From assembly GCF_004664715.2 (NCBI RefSeq), contig NC_051086.1:76739164-76803163 (forward strand): a DNA stretch of 64,000 nucleotides, read 5' to 3'. Of this stretch, positions 22,723-35,138 are shown in pieces (position 1 is the stretch's first letter; every line of letters starts with the position of its first letter). Origin of the DNA: Peromyscus leucopus (Eukaryota; Chordata; Mammalia; Rodentia; Cricetidae). The notes under the pieces are model-generated. The model saw nothing but the letters and a program-made list of their open reading frames with translations. It ran no database searches and was not told where the DNA came from. Position numbers and translations under genes: made by a program.

Positions 22723-23200
22723 TAACATTTGTTTTTGGTGCTGTGGACTACTACTTCACTCTAAGTAGGTCTCACTGTGGAATAAATAGCAGAGATCCCC
22801 AACTCACAATCACTAACCCAGTCTGGAGGTTTCTAGAACAATTGATTGTCAGACTCCATAATGAAAGTAGCAAACTGAATCAGCTTGAAATATTTAGAAT
22901 ATACTTAACATTCTGCCCTTAGTAGTGTGCATGTCTAGTATTCAGCTAACTGGTGAAATGGAGAAATGTACAGAGAACACAGAACTTTTAAACTATGTCC
23001 TCCAAGGCAAAATATACAATATCACTGGAAAACTAAGTCTTTCTAGGGAGGAACTATGCTACTAATACTATTTCATTATTTATAACTATTGTCTTGATAG
23101 TCTCACAAGGCTAAAATAGAGATTTAAGTTTGCATTTGAACATGTGGAATTCCTTCCCTTTTTAATGGCAACGACTATTAAATGTGATTCTTTTATATTT

Positions 23201-23545
23201 TTGTTTGTTTTTGTTTGTGCATGTGTGTGTGCATGTGCACACAAATGCATGTTTCCGTGCATGAGTGACAGGCAACTTGGCACAAGTGTGGAGGCCAACA
23301 ATTTCAAATGCTCATTGCTTCCTCCTTGTTTGTCTTGTTCACTTCTGTGAGGGCAGAGCTATCTAGCCCACAGAGTCCTAAGGATTCTCCTGTTTCTACC
23401 TCCCATCCTCATACCTTAGAAATTTTGAGATTGCCGATACCTCTATCTGACTTAGCAGTGATCTGGGGATCCATAGTCAGGCCTACATGCTCATTCATGC
23501 TTCCTGCTGTACCATGTTTTATATCTACTGGGCCACAGCCTTATT
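23201..23545 (-). mobile_element. Composite SINE (B4/RSINE-like), minus strand
   Basis: A TG-rich tail (23201-23240) is followed by 'caagtgtggaggccaac', a B1-like antisense middle ('cctgtttctacctcccatcc') and a tRNA-like antisense end ('gtgatctggggatccatag'). Order and length suggest a composite rodent SINE. It is strongly diverged and the family is tentative. Confidence 0.45.
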
Positions 23546-25393
23546 AAATGGTAATCATTTTTATCATCCCATTCTTCAGCACTACATGAGGTGTTTTTTC
23601 ATATTCCATCATGAAAGAGAGACAAAGTCTTGCATGTTCTTCCACCCATATTAGGAGATTTACAGCACTACCAGAAAAAGGAAATGAAGTCACGTCCATT
23701 TAATTCTGAAATGAAAATTAAGCGAATCACATCACCTATAGTAGAATATATAGTGCTAAAAGTTGTCATAGGTACCATGTCCTACAATGAATCTAATGTG
23801 ATGAACATAAACTGCCTCAGATAGCATCTTAGAAAAATTAAAACCTTGAACATATAGGAAGACTTTTTTTCCTATTTCCTAAAGGGGAATTAAATGATCA
23901 TAGGCCATGGCAGATAACATTCTAATCAGAATACGAAACATCAATTTTCTTACCAGGACAATCAACAGCATAGCTAGAATGATGAATTGGATTCAATTTA
24001 TTTACATGTGTCATCTGTTATCCCAATTCCTTCAAATGTGAAATAGCATTAATTCCATACTTTGAAGAGGAATTTCCAACTCTCTGGTGTCACTGTGGAT
24101 AGATCTGTTATTTGTCGCCAAGAACAAGGTGATGTTTCCTGCCCCTCCTGCCATATTGCTTTGACACTTTCTCTTATCACTAGAGGCACAGAACCTGCTA
24201 CAAAGGAAGCAAAGCAATGCAGACAGTGACGGTAGAAGAAGACGTTTTAGCTACAGTGAGGGATTCCAACCCAAGGATCCAGGTTTCACACTCAGTTTAC
24301 AGAAGGCTGAAAGTGGCATCCACATGGAAGCCCGTGCTTTGTGAACAACTGGAGAGATCCTGGTGGAAAAGCAGTAAAGCTATTTTCTAGTCTTTAAATG
24401 ACTGTCAGATCAAAGGGGCAATGTAAGTGCTCTGGGCTCTTTGTAATGCCCAAGCTCTGAACAAAACGGCATTCTGCTATCCTTCAAAGTGTGATAAAGA
24501 ATTCCTTGTAATATCCCGGCGAGGTCAGTGCAGTTACTGATAGCCCTTTGTGGAGATTTTGCATTTCTCTAGAGTGCACTGATAAATGATAAATTTTGCA
24601 GTGCATCCAAAGAAAGAATGAAGGTCTCTTTCTAACTATTTAGCTGGTAACTGAATGACAATTTTAAAAATTGTCCTCCTGAATGCCACCACTGTCCATG
24701 ATTTTAAAGTGAAAAGAAATATCTCAAGTTCTATGTATCTCCAAAGTTATATTAAAACATAATTATCACGCAAGTCATACCGTCTTTGATTTATTGCAAT
24801 AAGTAGAATCTATTGTTAAAAATACCATACACAACCCTTTAACAACACTTTTTCTCTTGTGACTAACTCACAGGTATTGGTCATTTTAGCATTTATGTCC
24901 CTTATAAATATTGTTCTCACCTTGGATCTAATCCTCTATTGTAGTGCACTTCTCCTTGAAACCAAGTAGCTTGAAATTTTACAGGTATCACCAGCAGAAG
25001 GTGAAAAATCAGCAAATGGCCATGCTTTATTCTTATACCTAAGAGTCTTAAACATAGCGCTTTCCTCCTGAGATTCTATCAAAGATTGTTCAAAATCAAG
25101 TCAGGTAGTTAAATGTTTGGCTTTATTTCATGTACCATAAAAAATTATCTTGTGCAAGTCCTGAATCTAGAATTCTTTCTCTTAATGAATGCTTCAGCAC
25201 TAAGTATTGAAAAGCAATTTAATTTTATGAAACTCTAAGTATCAAGTCTTAGAAGCCATTATTTATATGATGAATCTGTGACTTGCCAATCTGCCTTGAA
25301 GCACTGTACAGAATTTTTTGCTTGTTGTGTTTTCTTTATTGCTGTAGTGCATGCTGCTATTTACTGTGGAAAGATAATCTCAGAGCAAGGAAA

Positions 25394-25394
<1 letters not shown>
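23546..25394. other. Non-coding; candidate conserved block 24421-24690
   Basis: No repeat is recognised over most of this stretch, which is unusual for the window. A block at 24421-24690 looks like a conserved non-coding element (impression only). No gene. Confidence 0.4.
24657..24675. repeat. Short perfect hairpin palindrome
   Basis: gacaatttt, one spacer base, then aaaattgtc: arms of 9 bp. The same palindrome is in copy 2 from 62213. It could be chance in AT-rich DNA. Confidence 0.7.

Positions 25395-25424
<30 letters not shown>
25395..25424. repeat. Microsatellite (TG)15
   Basis: 15 uninterrupted TG units followed by TTTGTG, the same count as in copy 2. Confidence 0.97.
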
Positions 25425-25428
<4 letters not shown>

Positions 25429-26492
25429 TGTGTTTATGGGGTGCTTTAAGTATCTCTTTTGATATCTAAACACTTAAATGTTTATACAGAAATCATTTAG
25501 ATGAATATATTAATCAAGTAAAATAACACCAAGATAATTTAACTTAAAGTATGTATAAAACTAATTTATTGATATAATGAACTTTTAATTTTTCATTAAC
25601 AGTTACAACTAAAAAAATTTAAAGCCATGTTCTTCTTATAGGTAGTGTTTCTGAAAATGGCTTTAAAGCAAGGTCATACAATACCCTGCATTCACTGGGC
25701 ATAAACCAAAGAAATGACCATATAGTACATCACGTACTTTGTTTGCAGGGTATAGAGACTTCATTCTGGGACTTCATTTCTTCCATACTGTCTAGCTCTC
25801 TTAGGCATAGTGTCAGTTGGGGCCTTGTGGGGTAATGGGCAAGTAGTCTTCAACAGTTATACTCAACTGTGACTCCTGGGAGTTTCACTCAAGCCCTGCC
25901 TAGGAAGATGTGATCAATGGTGTACAAGTGGCATGACTAGTATGGAAGTAATCAACCATTTCTGATTTAATTAATTCCAGATACCATAAGCCTACTCAAT
26001 ATCTCAATTAAGTTACAAATTATTTGGTTTATAGATTGGTGTTCTTATCACAAAGTGTTGCTTAACTTTTAGAGGGATTCTAAAAGTTAATTTATTAATC
26101 AGCATGTTAATTTGGAGATATATTTTTGTAATTGAAAACTTCAATCTTGGTTAACTACACCCAAAGGTTGATGCAATATTGTACTTATCTTTTGGAAAAT
26201 GTAGAAACCAAAAGACACACAGACACATATTATTAGTCTGATGATTAAAACTTAGAAGCTCATTTAAATATCACTGATTTTTTTAAGGATGAAGATGCTA
26301 AGTTAAAGTCATCCAAATTTAAGGAGTCAGTATGTTTCTGAACTCAGTTCATGCCTTGCTCTCCTTTCTTGAACTTAGCTCTTCCACCTGAACTTGAAGC
26401 ATATGGAAAAATGTCTGTTCTCCAATGATAGCTGATGATGATCATGTTTATCATCAAACAATTAAGCCTTCAACAATGGTAACCTCAAGTGA
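25425..26492. other. Non-coding, nothing recognised
   Basis: AT-rich unique-looking sequence with no gene. The part of copy 1 mirrored inside the window ends at 26446. Confidence 0.45.
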
Positions 26493-26494
26493 AT

Positions 26495-26547
<53 letters not shown>

Positions 26548-26580
26548 TGCGCGCGCGCGCACATACACACATGCACACAC
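26493..26580. repeat. (AC)n/(GC)n alternating purine-pyrimidine tract, 88 bp
   Basis: A (CA)-rich run, then gcgcgcgcgc (about 26549-26560), then more CA-type sequence. Purine and pyrimidine alternate without a break across 88 bp. Its counterpart would fall just beyond the right window edge. Confidence 0.93.
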
Positions 26581-27999
26581 TCAAATACATACATTTAAAT
26601 GCTGTACATACTTATGACTAAATAGTGCAAAGTTAAACTAGCTATATTAATATTTCATATGATTTGATTATAGTAGCAAGATCTTAGTAGAAAAGGTATG
26701 TTTTCTCGCACCAGCCTAACACCTGGGAGCAACCATTTCTATCAAGGGCATGAATTGTTCTAGATTAAATTTTGCACAAATAACAGTATACCAATGAGTG
26801 TGGCTGATAAATCCACTGTCACTCCACTGAGGAAGACTGACTTTCTTCTCTCCCAGAAGCTATCATTTGAAAATTGCTTCTCAGCTAGGGATGGGGCATT
26901 ATACTTACCTCACCTTTGCATGCTAGGATTTTGTCTCATTTGAACTTTTGTAGTTTTTATTCACGGTTTCAAAGTCTCCATGAGTTCATACATGCATCAG
27001 TCTGTTGTGTCTGCAAAATGCTGTTTCCCTGGATCATCCACTTACTCTGGTCCTTACAACCTTTCTGTTTTCTCTTCTACAGAAATTCCTGATCCTTGAT
27101 GGGAGAGTTATGTTAAACTCATTCCATTCCATTCAGGGTTGAATGCTTTGAAGTTTCTCATTTTCTGCATGTTGTCCAGTTGTTAGTCTCTGTGTTGTTA
27201 TCGTCTACTGCAAGAAGATGCTTCCATGATGAGACTGAGGGATGCATTCATCTCGGTGTACAGCAATACAACATTAGGAGTCATTTTATTGCTATATTCA
27301 TTTTGCAGAGCAATAAAAAAAAGGTGTCCCTAGTATCCCAGGTTCCAGAAAATCATATTGCCAGGAAAGGCCTTTCTCCTCAACTTTGCTCTGTGGGGTT
27401 GGTTCTGTGTTTTTTGTTGCTGAGTGCAATTCCTGGCTTCATAAGGCATAGCTAGTATGTAGCATAATACTACGCTAGTGGGTACTAGCTACATCAAAAA
27501 TGGACCTAATGTGGCTTCTACAGAATGCATGCACTTGTCTGCCTATCACAGCAAAGTAAATGTGTTCTGTAGATGTAAAATCGCTTTGATACTTTCTCAA
27601 TCTGGAAATTATGCATCAAATTCAAAGAAAATGATTTTCTGAAAAAACAGTATCATATCACTGTTTCAAATCTGCCCTACTTAAGATATCTCAAGTTTTT
27701 ATCCACTTAAGACTTAAATATCAAATATTACAAAAATTATTTTCTCTCCAAGCTATTTAGCACCTATTTATTCATGCATACAATTCTCTCTTTAGGCACT
27801 ATAGATGGTGATCAGTATAGTATGAGAATACCTGAGTGAATAACTGCCTTGCTCTTTAGTTTCCCGAAGACATCAAATACAGTATCTAGTGTTTCCATAA
27901 GGACTACATGTTAGCCTTATTTACAACTGAATATTTGTGTTTTACACTGTGGAGTTTGTGATGGTTCTAAGGATAAGACTTTAATGCATACATCTAATT
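26581..27999. other. Non-coding, nothing recognised
   Basis: Single-copy in this window. A 91-codon plus-strand frame (27180-27455) has no family resemblance. No gene called. Confidence 0.45.
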
Positions 28000-28265
28000 A
28001 ATGATATCAATAAAAACCAGGAGTCAGATATTGGCATAAAACCTGAAAGATCAGAGAAGCAGGGGAGCAGCCACAGTCACTTCCTATCTCTCTACTTCCT
28101 CCAACCAAAAGGGCCGAGATCCTATCTCTGTCTTGCTTTATCACTTCCTGTTTTCTCTCTGCACAGACTTCCAACATCTATGGTTAACTGGTGGCTAGAT
28201 CCATGCTCTGACTTCAAGCAAGCTTTATTTGTCAGAACACAAACAAAATACCACACAAGATTTAA
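28000..28265. mobile_element. LTR-like dispersed repeat
   Basis: 'aaccaggagtcagatattgg', 'ctgaaagatcagagaagc', 'aaagggccgagatcc', 'tatcacttcctgttttc' and 'gcaagctttatttgtcag' are in the order I know from a common muroid repeat with LTR-like features. Family name uncertain, non-coding. Confidence 0.5.
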
Positions 28266-28269
28266 TACA

Positions 28270-28325
28270 TTTCACATGCTTGGTAAGCACTCTACGATTG
28301 AGCTGTAGCCTCTGTCCTTCCATAG
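28270..28325 (-). mobile_element. tRNA-type SINE head fragment, minus strand
   Basis: 'catgcttggtaagcactctac' style sequence followed by 'gattgagctgtagcctctg' is an antisense ID/B4 head. It directly follows the LTR-like repeat. Confidence 0.5.
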
Positions 28326-30300
28326 TTCTTTGAATTCTTTTTGTTCTTAGCTATAATTCCTTTGTTAGTGCTATTCATTTATTTAGAGGGTTTTGGATAT
28401 CTTCCCTGTTGCTCTTTGCTATTCAGTTGCCCTTTGTTCTGATGTCTTCAAGAACTTCTGAAATAATCACTATCTGTGTTTGACTGTTCATCAGTTTGAT
28501 CCCTAGTGGATCAAGTAGGTCAGTTGTGCAGACCAATCATTGTTCATTGTATGACTGAAGAGAGTATTGAATCAGAAGTAAATCTTTTGTGGCTGTAAGC
28601 ATATACATCATAGTTGGCTTTCACATAGATCACAGTAAGGGAAATAACATCACCAATTTTTTTTAAAAAATGTTCTACAATTTACTTAAATATTAACAGT
28701 GTCCAAAGACAGGGTGTGTACAGCTGTATAGGGGTGAGGGGTAGGTTTTCATTTTAAAGTTATTAGAATTTGGACTTTAACTGGAGTACAGGTAAAGGAA
28801 AGGCATTTTGTAGCAAGAGGATATGAGATCAGTAAGGAAGAAGAAGAGAGTTTAGATGATTTCTCCCAGAGACTGTTGACATCTATAAAGCTTACTTCTT
28901 ATAGTAAGCACAACTCCCTTGTTTATTGGTTGTCAGCCTTGCCTTTTGTGGCTGAGCCATCTCTCCAGTCAGCATGTACAACTACTTTAAAGACAGAAAT
29001 TAGAAGAAAATAAATTGGAGATCAAACTATTGACAAGGTAAGAATGTTATGGATGTTAATCCTTAGCTGAGATCAAAGAAGCTAGTCTTTAAATTGTGTG
29101 CATATATAGCATGTCACTAAGCAATTCAATAAACATCTGATTTATAAGTTGACTCTTGATTTTCTCCATGGCCTAAGTCCATTCTCTATTGAACATCAAA
29201 TTGACATAATGTTAGTGAACAGACATAAATCAGGAGAAAATAATTTATGATGTACTTTGTGTACCACTGCTTGATCTAAACAACTGGGCATGGATCTATT
29301 GTTAAGTTAGAAAGATGGGGTTATGTTACACTTGAGTTTATAATCTAGACTTCTTTTCATCTTTTTCAAATGAAGGAACATTTTCAAGTGTGCAATGAAG
29401 TGCCAATCTATTGTTTTATATTTGAAACATAAACTAATGTTATAATTTCATGGTTAATATAAAGGAAACTTTGGATGGTTCATTTTTCTTGTCCATATAC
29501 TCATGCATTTGCTACCTCCAAAACCTCTGCTGATTGTTAAATAAGTTCCCTATATCTCTCTATCTCTATCTATCATCTACTTGGACTGAATAGATGAGTA
29601 AAGTAATTGTGGACTGAATTTGATCCCAAAAATCCACATAAAAATCAGATTTTTAAAGCATGTTATTGAAATCCTAGTGCTGGGCTGTCAGAGAAAGGAA
29701 TATTTAACATCCCAAGGGAATCACCCTCCCTAGAACTAGCTACAAAGAATGACTCTTCTGAAAGAGACATGGCCATGGCTTTCCAATCTCTAGCCAGTCC
29801 TAAAGTCAGTTATTGATATAATAATGGGAGTCTTAGTTAAATATTGTATTTTATTTCTGTAAAATTTGTGTCTTGTCAGATGTATAACAATTTTAAACCA
29901 AACACCCTATAGCACATGGATCCTAGCCAACTTCTATGGCTAGAAATTCAGTCTCCTCAGTGATTGAGAAATAAAATAGGAAGTCTTTGGTCCTTCTCAC
30001 TCAGGGTCTACCTTCTTCATTAGCATGGAAATAATTACAGAATGAATGAATTTTGTCCTCCTGAACTCCAAGATTTTTACAAGTATCACTGTTAGGGAGG
30101 TATTGAAGCAGGGAAACAGTAAAGAGGAAATTCAAGAGATTAACATAGAGGAGGGACCAGTAAAGAAGGCTGGCAGCCCTAAGTCCACCTAAGCTTTATT
30201 CAGCCAAGAGGCTGACTTGGAAATCCTGCCTTAGGCTAACTCGGGAGAGGATGGGACTAAGTTAATAACTCAGGAAGAAGGTCACTGAGAACCTCTCTTT
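28326..30300. other. Non-coding; small SINE and simple-repeat scraps
   Basis: Mostly unclassified. A SINE-head scrap ('ggctgagccatctctccag') lies at about 28950-28969 and a TATC-type tract at about 29552-29578. The last 210 bp before the gap (30090-30300) may be part of a dispersed repeat, but I cannot name it. Confidence 0.4.
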
Positions 30301-30800
30301 NNNNNNNNNNNNNNNNNNNNNNNNNNNNNNNNNNNNNNNNNNNNNNNNNNNNNNNNNNNNNNNNNNNNNNNNNNNNNNNNNNNNNNNNNNNNNNNNNNNN
30401 NNNNNNNNNNNNNNNNNNNNNNNNNNNNNNNNNNNNNNNNNNNNNNNNNNNNNNNNNNNNNNNNNNNNNNNNNNNNNNNNNNNNNNNNNNNNNNNNNNNN
30501 NNNNNNNNNNNNNNNNNNNNNNNNNNNNNNNNNNNNNNNNNNNNNNNNNNNNNNNNNNNNNNNNNNNNNNNNNNNNNNNNNNNNNNNNNNNNNNNNNNNN
30601 NNNNNNNNNNNNNNNNNNNNNNNNNNNNNNNNNNNNNNNNNNNNNNNNNNNNNNNNNNNNNNNNNNNNNNNNNNNNNNNNNNNNNNNNNNNNNNNNNNNN
30701 NNNNNNNNNNNNNNNNNNNNNNNNNNNNNNNNNNNNNNNNNNNNNNNNNNNNNNNNNNNNNNNNNNNNNNNNNNNNNNNNNNNNNNNNNNNNNNNNNNNN
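30301..30800. other. Assembly gap of exactly 500 N
   Basis: There are exactly 500 consecutive N. A round number like this is normally a scaffolding placeholder of unknown true size. The left contig ends in sequence I cannot classify, and the right contig begins inside LINE-1 ORF2. The two flanking contigs share 26.5 kb of near-identical sequence, which is the pattern expected if overlapping or redundant contigs were placed side by side. Confidence 0.98.
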
Positions 30801-32270
30801 TGAAGGACCTGTTTGATAAGAACTTTAAGTCTCTGAAGAAAGAAACTGAATAAGATATCAGAAAATGGAAAGATCTCCCATGCTCAGAGATTGGCAGGAT
30901 CAACATAGTGAAAATGGCAATCTTACCAAAAGCAATCTACAGATTCAATGCAATCCCATCAAAACCCCAAAACAATTCTTCACAGACCTGGAAAGAACAA
31001 TACTCAACTTCATATGGAAAAACAAAAAACCCAGGATAGCCAAAACAATCCTGCACAATAAAGGAACTTCTGGAGGCATCACCATCCCTGACTTTAAGCT
31101 CTACTATAGAGCTATATTAATAAAAACAGCTTGGTATTGACATAAAAACAGGCAGGTGGATCAATGGAATTGAATAGGAAACCCTGACATAAAACCACAC
31201 ACCTATGAACACCTGATTTTTGACAAAGAAGCCAAAATTATAAAATGGAAAAAAAGAAACACCTTTAACAAATGGTGCTGGCATAACTGGATGTTGGCAA
31301 ATAGATTCATATTTATCACACTAGACAAAACTCAAGTCCAAGTGGATCAAAAACCTCAACATAAATCCAGAACACTGAAACTGATAGAAGAGAAAGTGGG
31401 AAGTGGCTTTGAACTTCCTAAATATAACATCAGTAGCACAGACACTGAGAGCAACAATTAATAAATGGGACCCCCAGAAACTGAAAAGCTTCTATAAGGC
31501 AAAGAACAGAACGCTATCAATAAGATAAAAATGACAGCCCACAGAATGGGAAAATATCTTCATCAACTCCACATCTAACAGAGGGTTGATCTCCAAAATA
31601 TATAAAGAACTCAAGAATCTAGACATCAAAATACCAAACAATCTAACAAATAAATGGGGTACAGATATAAACAGAATTCTTAACAAGAGTCTCAAATGAC
31701 TGAAATACACTTAAAAATTGTTCAGCATCAGGGAAATGCAAATCAAAACAACTCTGAGATACCATCTTAAACTGTGAGAATGGCTAAGTTCAAAAACAGT
31801 GATGACATCTTATGTTGGAGAGGATTTGGAATAAGGGCAACACTCCCCTACTGCTGGTGGGAGTGCAAACTGGTACAGCCACTTTGGAAATCGGTATGGC
31901 GACTTCTCAGAAAGTTGGAAATCAATCTACTTAAGACCCACTGATATCACTCGGGCATATACCCAAGACATGCTCAATCATACCACAAGGACAATAGCTT
32001 TACTATGTTCATAGCAGCATTATCTGTGATAGCCAGAACCTGGAAACAATCTAGATGTCCCTCAACTGAAAAATGGATGAAGAGAATGTGGTACATTTAT
32101 ACAGTGGATTATTACTCTGCTGTAAAAAAACAATAACCTCACGAAATTTGCAAACAAATGGATGAAACCAGAAAAGAAATCATTCTCATAACTCAGAGCC
32201 AGAAAGACAAACATGGCATGTCCTCACTAATAAGTAGATATTAGAAGTAAAGTACAGGATAACCAGACTA
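30801..32270 (+). pseudogene. LINE-1 ORF2 C-terminal half, broken
   Basis: In the first frame the translation reads [16 protein letters not shown] and then meets a TAA stop (30850-30852) where ORF2 normally has a glutamate codon. A one-base deletion near 30955 shifts the frame, after which [13 protein letters not shown] and [14 protein letters not shown] are readable as conserved ORF2p motifs. A TGA follows at 31138-31140 in place of the tryptophan codon of the YWH motif. Further stops follow. The reverse transcriptase core would lie in or before the gap. It is clearly inactive. Confidence 0.88.
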
Positions 32271-33196
32271 CAACTCAGCCCTGGAGAGGCTAGATAACAA
32301 AGAGGGACCAAAGACGCTCCAAAGAAGGGTACATGGATTTCTCTGGGAAGGAGAAATAGAAGAGATCTCCTGGGTAAACTTGGGGCAGGTTGGGTGGGCT
32401 GGGTGAAGAGGAAGTGGGTTGGGGGTAGAATGGAGGGGGAGAGTAATGAAAGAGTTATTTTGATGGGGGACATTTCAGGGCTAGGGAAAAACCTGGTGCC
32501 AAGGAAACTCCCAGGAATCCACCAGGATGACCCCAGCTAAGACACAGCAATAGTAGAGAGGGTGCTTGAACTGACCATCTACTGTAATCAGATTGGTGAC
32601 TACCCTAATTGTCATCAGAAAGCCTTTATCCAGCAACTAATGGAAGTAGATGCAGCGATCCACGGCCAAGCACCAGGCAATGCTCAGCGAGTCCTCATGA
32701 CAATAGGGAGAAGGGATTGTATGAGCCAGGGGACGACAAAATCATGATTCAAGGAACCCACAGACACAGCTGACCTGAGCTTGTGGGAGCCCATGGAATT
32801 TAGAAGTTAGGGAGCCTTCATGGGACTAACTTAGGCCCTCTGCACGTATGTAACTGTTGTATAGTTTTGTCTGTGAGGCTCCTAGCAGTGAGATCAAGTC
32901 CTGTTCCTGCTGCTTAACTGGCTTTCGGGACCCTGTTTCCCATGCTAGATTACCCAGCCCAACCTTTATACAGGAGGTGGAGCTTAGTCCTACCTCAACT
33001 TGATGTGCCATGCTTTGTTCAAGCCCATGGGAGGCCTGCCTCCTTCTGAATGGAGAAGGAGGAGGAGTGGATGGGTAGGGGATAGATAGAAGTCTGGTGA
33101 GGAAACAGGAGGGGAGGAGAGAGGGGAAATGGTGGTCAGTGTGTAAAATAAATGGAAAAAAAATGTTAATAAAATAAAATAAAAATTAAAAAAAAA
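30801..33196 (+). mobile_element. LINE-1 3' half (ORF2 remnant plus 3'UTR), cut by the gap
   Basis: The sequence starts inside ORF2 at the gap edge and runs through the ORF2 C-terminal region to about 32270. It continues through a rodent-type 3'UTR ('ttaggccctctgcacgtatg', 'gaggcctgcctccttctg', GGAGG-rich) and ends in an A-rich tail with AATAAAAT units at about 33150-33196. It is more diverged than the copy at 9762. The 5' extent is unknown because of the gap, so no upstream target duplication can be checked. Confidence 0.92.
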
Positions 33197-34706
33197 TAGA
33201 AATACATCAGAACACTGGCCCACTTTGCTGTCTCCTCTGCTTTAACTGGGGCTACCTACCGTCATGGTTGACGCTAGTTTTCTTGCATACCGCTTTGCTA
33301 TATCACCTCCTCTTGTCGTTGCTATCAAATGGAGAAAACTACATAAAATACACACAGAAACATTTTTACCTTTTTGACTTTGCCATTTATATAGTATAGA
33401 TTTGCATGTCTTCTACATCTGAATAATTGATAACCAAACTCAGAGCTGTTTTCTGTAGTCAAAACACAGTTCAAGCTCATCCACATTTTGGCACTGATGC
33501 TCTGAACATCCCAGGAAACCTATCCATGCCAAGAAAATGATAATGATTGTCTTCCCCAAACTCAGGGCACCTAACTCTGATGCTAGTTTCTGGAAACTAT
33601 ATTTGGACCATTTCTGTCAGTGATTCTAACTCATAAAATATTGGAATGCCACTAGATTGAAAGGATATAATACTAGATTTTTGTTACATGAGAGGTAACA
33701 TAGTTATGTTACTTAAAATTTCCAGCACTAGCTCATGCAAAAAAGTTATTTCTTTGATATTAAAAAGAATGAATTATTTATTGTTTAATCTTGAAATTAT
33801 TTGTTTCTCCTATCAGAGCAATTTTTGTAGTTCCAATATGATTCTGATCAGGATGAATGAAACACAATATTAAATTAACTAATATTTTTTCTTCTCATTT
33901 CCAGAAGTCATGGTGCTGTTTTATTAATAAAAGTCAGGGTCCATGTTAAACAAAAGTGACTGGTTTTTTTCTTTACACATGTTCTGACTCCTGTTGGGAT
34001 CTCTTTTAAATATGCAAATGCACACAGATTGTGAGTACAAATTTGTGGCAGAAGGAGAGCACAATAGACTGCAGAAAAAGATATTTACTGATAAGGAAAA
34101 TATTTTCATATAAATGCAAGTACTAAACAGTTTTCTTTTATGAATACAAAAGATTCTTTAACAAACAAAATAGATATTGGATATTATTTATTTATTATGG
34201 GAAAGAATATAAACTTGTAATATAGCAAGTGGCAAAGCTATCTCATTCTTTATATTTAAATGAGGAAGTGACTAAGCAATCAGTGAGTTATATACTTTTC
34301 GTATATATGTATTATATATTTATATATTATCAAATTTGGTTATTCTTGTGCATAATCTTGACTCCAAATTTCCTGTAGTAATATTTGGTTGGGTTATATT
34401 ATGCATAGCTAAAATGCTATCAAATTCCCTGGTTAGTTCCTAATGCATATTGATTTTAAGATTTTCTCATAATACATGTACTTTATAAGCTATGTTCTGG
34501 TTTCGTAAATCAGTGATTAATCTAAATCCAAATTCTTCAGTGCCTTCATGATAGTTTAAACTATAGGTATTTTCATATAACAAATGCCTCTAGGGAAAGC
34601 AGTTCACAGAATTATGAGTGAATCCACACATAATGGAATATCAAAACTGAAAAGGTTGTGTTTGAGTTTTAGGATCATAAATCTATTGAGTTGAAAATTA
34701 ACAAAC
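33197..34706. other. Non-coding, nothing recognised
   Basis: Very AT-rich, single-copy in the window, no gene and no named repeat. Confidence 0.45.
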
Positions 34707-34754
34707 GTGTGTGTGTGTGAGTGTGTGTGTGTGTGCGTGTGTGTGTGCGTGTGT
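34707..34754. repeat. Imperfect (GT)n microsatellite
   Basis: GT units with GA and GC interruptions. Confidence 0.95.
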
Positions 34755-34789
34755 TTCTAGTCTAACTTAGGCAGAAATATAGTGCTGAG

Positions 34790-34792
<3 letters not shown>

Positions 34793-34825
<33 letters not shown>
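34793..34825. repeat. Microsatellite (TG)16
   Basis: Uninterrupted TG run, 38 bp downstream of the imperfect GT array. Confidence 0.95.
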
Positions 34826-34828
<3 letters not shown>

Positions 34829-35138
34829 CTTGTTTAATATAGTCTAGAACCTGGGCTCAATCCTTCTTACTGAAGAAATGTCATAACGATAATACTGTGC
34901 CTATGACATGAAGTAGGTTATAGTAAAGAGAAACCCAGACTCATAAAGGTTGTGTTTCCCCACCAAGTCAGGAAGAATAAAAACCAATTTGTATTTTCTT
35001 CTGCTTTAAGGGCAAAACTATGTTTTTCCCTATGCCTAAATATAGTGAATTTGAAAAATTATTTTACCTATCATTCTAATTGGCATACCTTTTAGAGTCA
35101 GCTAATCACTACATATAAACATACATGCAGCTCTCTTT
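34826..35138. other. Non-coding, nothing recognised
   Basis: No gene or repeat identified. Confidence 0.45.

Larger units (their letters stand above)
1..26446 (+). repeat. Direct duplication, copy 1 (26.4 kb)
   Basis: This block reappears in the same orientation at 37406-64000. I matched anchors by eye along its length; the offset is 37405 at position 1, 37443 at 1441, 37488 at 4561, 37520 at 8461, 37553 at 11221 and 37554 at the end. Differences are mainly single-base indels. The copy is cut by the left window edge, so the true start lies further left. Every repeat inside it has a counterpart in copy 2. It may be a false duplication made by the assembler rather than two genomic loci. Confidence 0.97.

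Noticed and set aside
1..26446. Old segmental duplication shaped by selection
   Set aside because: Differences are mainly 1-2 bp indels clustered in one part, and microsatellite counts are identical. That is not the substitution-led pattern of an aged duplication.
30262..30906. 214-codon minus-strand open frame
   Set aside because: Most of it is translation of the 500 N gap as unknown residues.
30865..31140. 91-codon frame as a functional protein
   Set aside because: Its readable motifs are LINE-1 ORF2, it starts in the wrong frame, and it ends at a nonsense codon within ORF2.
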